The notes beneath the pieces are model-generated. The model saw only the letters and a list, made by a program, of their open reading frames with translations. It was not told the DNA's origin and did not search any database. The translations under genes and the position numbers were made by a program. Below are positions 7,362 through 11,115 of a DNA stretch of 11,115 nucleotides, piece after piece; positions within the stretch are counted from its first letter, which is position 1, and the number at the start of each line of letters is the position of its first letter. The DNA comes from an uncultured Trueperaceae bacterium (GTDB lineage: Bacteria; Deinococcota; Deinococci; Deinococcales; Trueperaceae). The DNA is taken from the NCBI GenBank assembly GCA_937907415.1, contig CALCHY010000031.1:1-11115 (forward strand), in the 5' to 3' direction.

Positions 7362-7948
7362 TGAGCATCGTCTCCGTCCGGAGAAGGAACCTGAATCACG
7401 CTAGCCTCCACGAGTTCAATCAGCAGGCCCCTTGCGTATGCGGTCTGGCGAGCAGTCAAGGGCCTTCCCGACCTTCGCCGTGCAGCGAAGTCACGTAGAG
7501 CCTTGTAGTTCTTACTACTAGAGGGCCAGGCCGAGTACGCCGTTGCCTTTTTGAGAACGAAGTCGAACAGATGTGGGTCGAGGTTCCGGATGGCACTTAT
7601 GTCTGCGCGATCTGTGATTTCACTGACTGCTCGGGCCATTCGTTGAAAGTCGGAGTACGGACCGCTCATGCCTCCTGCAGCCTCAAGAACTGAGGGAATC
7701 TCTGCGTTGGGAATCTCGGTAAGAAGGAACCAGGTTGTCATCGAAGGGTTCGCGGATGACACCAACTCGAGGGTCTTATCGTCTAGGAGAGCCAGACGAA
7801 TCACCGCCTCCAGCTCCGCACCTGTAGATCCTGTCACTTCGGACGCATCGAGTAGGTCCATACCGCTCTCGTTGAAGGCGGCCTCGACAGCGCGAACCCA
7901 CGAGTTCAGAGGGATGCGCGAGGCGTTCCAAGCGTCAACCAGCGACAT
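7331..7948 (-). CDS. Conserved-looking protein of unknown function between GHKL ATPase and helicase
   Basis: I do not recognise this family. From ATG 7946-7948 it is a soluble, mostly helical protein of 205 residues without signal peptide, membrane segment or metal-binding cysteine pattern. Its C-terminal part has a basic GRPLTARQ-type segment (about 158-165) followed by a helix, reminiscent of short helical DNA-associated modules in phage and plasmid proteins; this is only a resemblance. An alternative GTG start at 7973-7975 overlaps the ATPase stop in a GTGA junction, typical of translational coupling, and would add nine residues. The open frame continues up to 8137 but there it reads antisense-like over the ATPase gene. 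Wedged between two ATPase genes with overlaps on the downstream side, it is likely a subunit or adaptor of the same complex. Confidence 0.75.
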   Translation of the reverse strand: MSLVDAWNASRIPLNSWVRAVEAAFNESGMDLLDASEVTGSTGAELEAVIRLALLDDKTLELVSSANPSMTTWFLLTEIPNAEIPSVLEAAGGMSGPYSDFQRMARAVSEITDRADISAIRNLDPHLFDFVLKKATAYSAWPSSSKNYKALRDFAARRRSGRPLTARQTAYARGLLIELVEASVIQVPSPDGDDAQCTLVLKAVA

Positions 7949-7971
7949 TGGTAACTGCTGGCTGGGCTCCC

Positions 7972-9489
7972 TCACGACGCAGCGATCCAATCTGATTGAG
8001 ACTCGATGTCCTGCCAGATTGCCTTGCCAGTCACGGCCTCGTGCAACCATTCGTTGCTCACACGGCGTGCCTTGCTTGGGTCGACCTTCTCCCGCTCGAC
8101 TAGGAAACGCCAGATGCAGTCCGCGACAGCCATGCAAGCGAGGAAATCAACGTCTCTCATCTTGTTGAAGACAGCTGACTCCTGATTGACAAGCACGAGG
8201 AGCTGGCCCTTCTCGGCCGCGTAGATATAATCCCATGGAGTCACGCGAGTATCGAGGGCTTCCACTTGGGCGTCAAGTTGGATTGTCCCACGCGGCAACC
8301 ACAAGGTTCGGCCCGATGCCCTAAGACGTGATGGTGCCAGCGGGCCTTCTGGTGGCGGTGAGTCACCACCCGCCTCGGAGCTGTTGGTAGCACCAGCCTC
8401 AACCTCTACGAAGCTACTGGGGCCGTTGAAAGCTTCGTTTAGCTTGGCAACTGCCTTCGTGACCCGCGAATCATCGTGTTTGCCCCGGCTCATGATTCTC
8501 GACGCTTCGGCGACAGGCTTCACTAGCTCTGTCATTTCAGCAGCGGCGAACTTCCACGCTTCATCGCCCTTTGTGAAGCCGACCTTATTGAAGTTCACGG
8601 GCACGAAATCTAAGTGTGCCTCCCCAAAGATGCGGGAGGTCATCAGGTGAGGCTTGAAAAAATCCTTGTTGTGAATCTCGATTAGCTGATCGTTACGGTA
8701 AAGGTCTATACCGTAGTTCCCATCGTTGTGAGTCCTCGTGTCAAGCCCCACCCAGCCGCGTAGCACCCAGCCACGCTCTTCGTTGATGACCTTATGGAAC
8801 TCACGGTAGGTATCATCGGCAAGGCGTGGCTTGCCCACCTCCGTCACCTGGCCATTGACGGTTATCACGTGGCCACGCTTGATGAACGGTGCGAACGCCT
8901 TCGAGAGGTGGGTCAGGTAAGCGCCAGGAAGATGATCTTTGAAGCGGAGGGCCTCTATCCAGACGACGGTGCCGTGAGTTCGTTCCCCGAGCGGGTTCGT
9001 AGTGTCTGGGACAGAGTCTTCCAGTTCTATAGTCCACTGGGCCGCGGACGTTTCTCGGCGGGACCATTCGCTGAGGTCGAAAGCGACTCGGTACTCAACG
9101 GGTTCTACCTTTTCTAGTGGCCGCGTGATGACACCCCATCGGTCTCCGAGGCTTGCCGCTGCAGTCTTCATGCCTAGGCCATAAGTTCCCATCCGACCCG
9201 CACGGGCCTTCGGGAGCAAATCCATATCGATGCCTAGGCGTAGCGCATTTTCGATATCCTTAAGTTCCATTCCTCGGGCATCATCTATGATTTCGATGCG
9301 ATCATTCTTCAGCCGGATATCGATTCTTACGCTGCATCCTTCGATGCGGGCATCCAATGAGTTGGCCACTAGCTCGGCCACAGCAGACGTTGGACCCAAG
9401 GCAGTTGCCCCGATGGTTCGCATAAGGCGTGGGGCAGGCACAACGTCGACGCTGTGCCGCTTCACATTGTCAGTTGGAGTCTTGGTCAT
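7972..9489 (-). CDS. MORC-like GHKL (Hsp90/MutL-type) ATPase
   Basis: First gene of the right-hand block, 505 residues. The N-terminal ATPase domain shows all Bergerat-fold boxes: N box ELVANSLDA (39-47, Mg-binding Asn43), G1 box DDARGM (69-74) and G2 box GTYGLGMKTA (101-110). The next 120 or so residues fit the S5-type transducer domain; the C-terminal region (about 390-505) is not recognised. These ATPases close around DNA or dimerise on ATP binding. Prokaryotic members occur beside methylases, helicases and nucleases in restriction-modification islands and are considered ancestors of eukaryotic MORC proteins. I chose ATG 9487-9489 because it places the N box at the usual distance from the N terminus; the frame is open to an ATG at 9564 whose extra 25 residues look like leader sequence. 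Upstream lies a GGGGCGA that may serve as a weak ribosome binding site. Confidence 0.92.
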   Translation of the reverse strand: MTKTPTDNVKRHSVDVVPAPRLMRTIGATALGPTSAVAELVANSLDARIEGCSVRIDIRLKNDRIEIIDDARGMELKDIENALRLGIDMDLLPKARAGRMGTYGLGMKTAAASLGDRWGVITRPLEKVEPVEYRVAFDLSEWSRRETSAAQWTIELEDSVPDTTNPLGERTHGTVVWIEALRFKDHLPGAYLTHLSKAFAPFIKRGHVITVNGQVTEVGKPRLADDTYREFHKVINEERGWVLRGWVGLDTRTHNDGNYGIDLYRNDQLIEIHNKDFFKPHLMTSRIFGEAHLDFVPVNFNKVGFTKGDEAWKFAAAEMTELVKPVAEASRIMSRGKHDDSRVTKAVAKLNEAFNGPSSFVEVEAGATNSSEAGGDSPPPEGPLAPSRLRASGRTLWLPRGTIQLDAQVEALDTRVTPWDYIYAAEKGQLLVLVNQESAVFNKMRDVDFLACMAVADCIWRFLVEREKVDPSKARRVSNEWLHEAVTGKAIWQDIESQSDWIAAS

Positions 9490-9514
9490 TTCGCCCCGAT
9501 TCCGCCGGAGTCTC

Positions 9515-9524
9515 GTTCGCGAAC
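9515..9524. promoter_or_regulatory. Perfect 10-bp palindrome upstream of the ATPase gene (possible operator)
   Basis: GTTCGCGAAC is its own reverse complement and lies 26-35 bases before the ATPase start codon, inside the presumed mRNA leader. A TACAAT that could serve as a -10 box lies upstream of it in the direction of transcription (9549-9554), but without a good -35. The palindrome could be a repressor site; a 10-bp palindrome can also occur by chance. Confidence 0.25.
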
Positions 9525-9656
9525 TTTTTCCGACGCTTGGTGGTTCATATTGTAATGCGTACATGTCACTAAGCTCTTACTCAAGTGAGGGGAGAGGTCG
9601 GCTTGGGAACTGCCGGAAGCTAGTTGAAAGGCTTAGGGACTGGAGGCATTGCTGAA

Positions 9657-9684
9657 ATTATGTTTGGCGGGGCTGCCTATGCAA
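9657..9684 (-). promoter_or_regulatory. Possible sigma-70 promoter of the ATPase-helicase operon
   Basis: On the minus strand CATAAT (9657-9662) matches the -10 consensus at five of six positions and is preceded, 16 bases upstream, by TTGCAT (9679-9684), which keeps the TTG core of the -35 box. Transcription would start near 9650 and give a leader of about 160 bases before the ATPase start. The match is modest and untested. Confidence 0.25.
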
Positions 9685-9895
9685 CGCACGAAGGTCACTA
9701 CTTACGGGGAAGCGGGTGTCGGGGCGAACGTACCCGTGCGCAACCGGTTGCATCGAGCGCAGCACTGAAGCCAACACAGTGCGGCCGACCGCGCCCATGC
9801 AATGGAGATTGAGACAAATGTAGGGACCGACGCTGGGGGTGGACGCCTCGGTGAGACAGCGTGCCGGGAACGGACTGAACGCACTGCTAATGTGC

Positions 9896-10938
9896 CTAGT
9901 CGAAGCTGCAGAACCCGTTCCTGCGGGCTCCGGCGAACGCTGCGGCGCGCCGGGCGGCGGCGAAGCAGTTCCAGCAGCCAAGCCAAGAAGAGCGCAAGTG
10001 AACCTGGCGCGCTGGCCAGCGGCTTCATGATCTTGTGCAGGTTCCTGCCCGCCTCGCTCAGGATCATGTTCATCCGGTCACCCACCGCGCCCTTCAAGCC
10101 GTTCCTATCCACATGCGCGACGCCGATTCCCTCATAACCATGTCCGCGGTAACCCATGTACAGGAACACCTGCTCCGGTGCTGCGCCCGTCAGCTTGGCG
10201 AGCTGCTCCAGGGTGGCCGCAAACGCGTGCCTGTCGTAAGGGTTGACGTGACGCGCCTGCGCTGCGAGTAACCAACCGCCTGTGCTGGTGGCCAAAGACA
10301 TGTTGCAGCCGCACTCGTAACGCTTATAGGCCTTGCCCTTGCCGATGCACTCCAGCAGCGGCTCGTGCACGCTGTAGGCCTTGTTTTGCTCTTCCGCCCC
10401 TGCTCCACGATCCGCTTGCTAACCACCAGCCGCTCCGGCAAATCTCGGTTCGGATCAGTCGCCTTGCGCTCCACCTCGCGGATCACGCGCCCCAGGTAGG
10501 TCTTCGGCTACCGGGTCGCCTTCCTGGCGCGCTCGAACTGCTTCGCGTGCGCGTAACGCCACTGCATCAAGGGCTCGCGCTTACCGATTCTCGCGTACGA
10601 CTGCCGCAAGCCGATACCTTTCGTTTGAGCTTGTTTCGCCAGTCGCTCGCGCGCCCGGTTGAGGAGCCTCGCGTCGGTTGGGAAGCGCACGTTCTTCTCC
10701 TTCTCCATCGTGTCAAGGTTCACGCGCTGCAACTGGCTCGCCTTTCTCAGGTTCAGCAGCAAGCCCGCCTGGATCGTCTCGCGCACTAGCTCCTCGTCGC
10801 CGGCCGCCTCGATGCGCTTTCGCCACCTGGTCAGGCTGGAAGGGTCGATGGGGATTCGCGCTGGAAGAACTTCTCACCTGAGAAGAACTGCCAGAAAGGG
10901 TTCTCCACCCAGCCCTGCACCACCAACTCGTCACTCAT
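9896..10938 (-). pseudogene. IS5-family transposase, decayed
   Basis: Remnant of a DDE transposase of an IS5-type insertion sequence. Reading from ATG 10936-10938, the start MSDELVVQGWVENPFWQFF and EKFFQRE match the N terminus of these enzymes. A one-base frameshift near 10850 moves the frame to PIDPSSLTRWRKRI and on through EKNVRFPTDARLL; a TAG follows at about 10510; the frame resumes with TYLGRVIREVERK, shifts again near 10385 to YSVHEPLLECIGKGKAYKRY, and continues through NPYDRH and GYRGHGYEG. There the usual aspartate is replaced (LYMGYRGHG where the family has VDRGYRGHG). The text then jumps directly to NGLKGAVGDRMN, so the segment with the catalytic glutamate seems deleted in frame. 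The end is near 9896. Two broken frames, one stop, a lost catalytic residue and a deletion make it clearly inactive. Confidence 0.88.
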
Positions 10939-11115
10939 ATCGAAAGTGAACCTCAGTTAATGCAAAGCCACAATCAACCGCGTTGCGATACCGGGCCGGC
11001 CGGCGTGGTCGGTCCGCAAGTAATCCTGTACGGGCGTGGAGAGTCGGGTTTACCCCTGTCTGCCCGGCACGAACTCCGACCCCCTCCCCACCCCCGTGAT
11101 CAACAACCGCTCCCG
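10939..11115. other. Upstream flank of the IS remnant
   Basis: GC-rich sequence with no gene, tRNA or recognisable IS end. It would hold the former promoter and right terminal repeat of the insertion sequence, but I could not match any inverted repeat with the left flank. Confidence 0.4.

Larger units (their letters stand above)
9490..9895. other. Leader/junction between the defence operon and the IS remnant
   Basis: No convincing gene. The right part (about 9700-9895) is GC-rich and resembles the flank of the insertion-sequence remnant, the left part (9490-9680) is less GC-rich like the operon. The frames crossing it are continuations of broken transposase frames or antisense readings. The switch in composition near 9700 may mark the boundary between the defence island and the mobile-element DNA, but no terminal inverted repeat or target duplication could be found. 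Confidence 0.5.

Noticed and set aside
7949..8137. Extension of the unknown protein upstream to an ATG at 8137
   Set aside because: It would overlap the ATPase gene by more than 160 bases and reads Gly/Arg/Cys-rich, as shadow frames do.
1..9489. DISARM system (C5 methylase plus SNF2 helicase plus PLD domain)
   Set aside because: The characteristic DrmA helicase and DrmB (DUF1998) proteins are absent, and the methylase is paired with a Sau3AI-type nuclease, so only individual domains are shared.
9658..9981. Minus-strand frame of 107 codons beyond the transposase remnant
   Set aside because: Low-complexity Pro/Ser/Arg start overlapping the decayed transposase; I could not link it to any family.
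9802..10271. Plus-strand frames over the IS remnant
   Set aside because: They are antisense to recognisable transposase segments and are Arg/Ser-rich.
10939..11115. tRNA gene or attachment site at the right edge
   Set aside because: No cloverleaf-capable segment or direct repeat with the island end was found.
1..11115. CRISPR array or tandem repeats
   Set aside because: No regularly spaced repeated units were seen anywhere in the window.

Overview
The window holds a minus-strand bacterial defence island read from about 9.5 kb down to base 1, bordered on the right by a dead insertion sequence. The organism is probably a proteobacterium: GC content is moderately high, the gene packing is bacterial, some genes start with GTG, and the transposase remnant is of an IS5-family type common in beta- and gammaproteobacteria. 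A xanthomonad-like host is possible but only a guess. No housekeeping gene is present to fix the taxonomy.

Layout from right to left, the direction of transcription. (1) 9896-10938: an IS5-type transposase pseudogene broken by frameshifts, a stop codon and an apparent internal deletion. (2) 9490-9895: a non-coding leader with a possible promoter and a 10-bp palindrome. (3) 9489-3469: a tightly coupled four-gene block made of a MORC-like GHKL ATPase, a 205-residue protein of unknown function, a 1111-residue PLD-nuclease/SNF2-type helicase fusion, and a 182-residue protein that faintly resembles BglII-type restriction enzymes. The last gene stops at a TAG, but the same frame stays open for 66 more protein-like codons, to 3268. 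(4) 2830-3267: a stretch with no minus-strand gene. It carries a possible small plus-strand gene (3013-3255), and a hairpin lies exactly where that gene meets the end of the minus-strand block. (5) 2829-1: a second minus-strand block made of a Mig-like HhH-GPD mismatch glycosylase, a Sau3AI/MutH-family restriction endonuclease and a DNA cytosine-C5 methyltransferase that runs off the left edge.

The left block reads as a complete type II restriction-modification unit: methylase, nuclease, and a glycosylase that would repair the T:G mismatches arising when 5-methylcytosine deaminates. The right block supplies two ATP-driven machines (GHKL clamp-like and SNF2 translocase-like) plus one or two nuclease-like parts. 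GHKL/MORC ATPases next to cytosine methylases, helicases and nucleases are a known theme in restriction-modification islands. This exact set (Sau3AI-type nuclease, Mig-type glycosylase instead of Vsr, PLD-SNF2 fusion, MORC-like ATPase, BglII-like protein) is the most interesting thing in the window and may be a composite anti-phage system. That the two blocks work together is inferred from adjacency and shared orientation.
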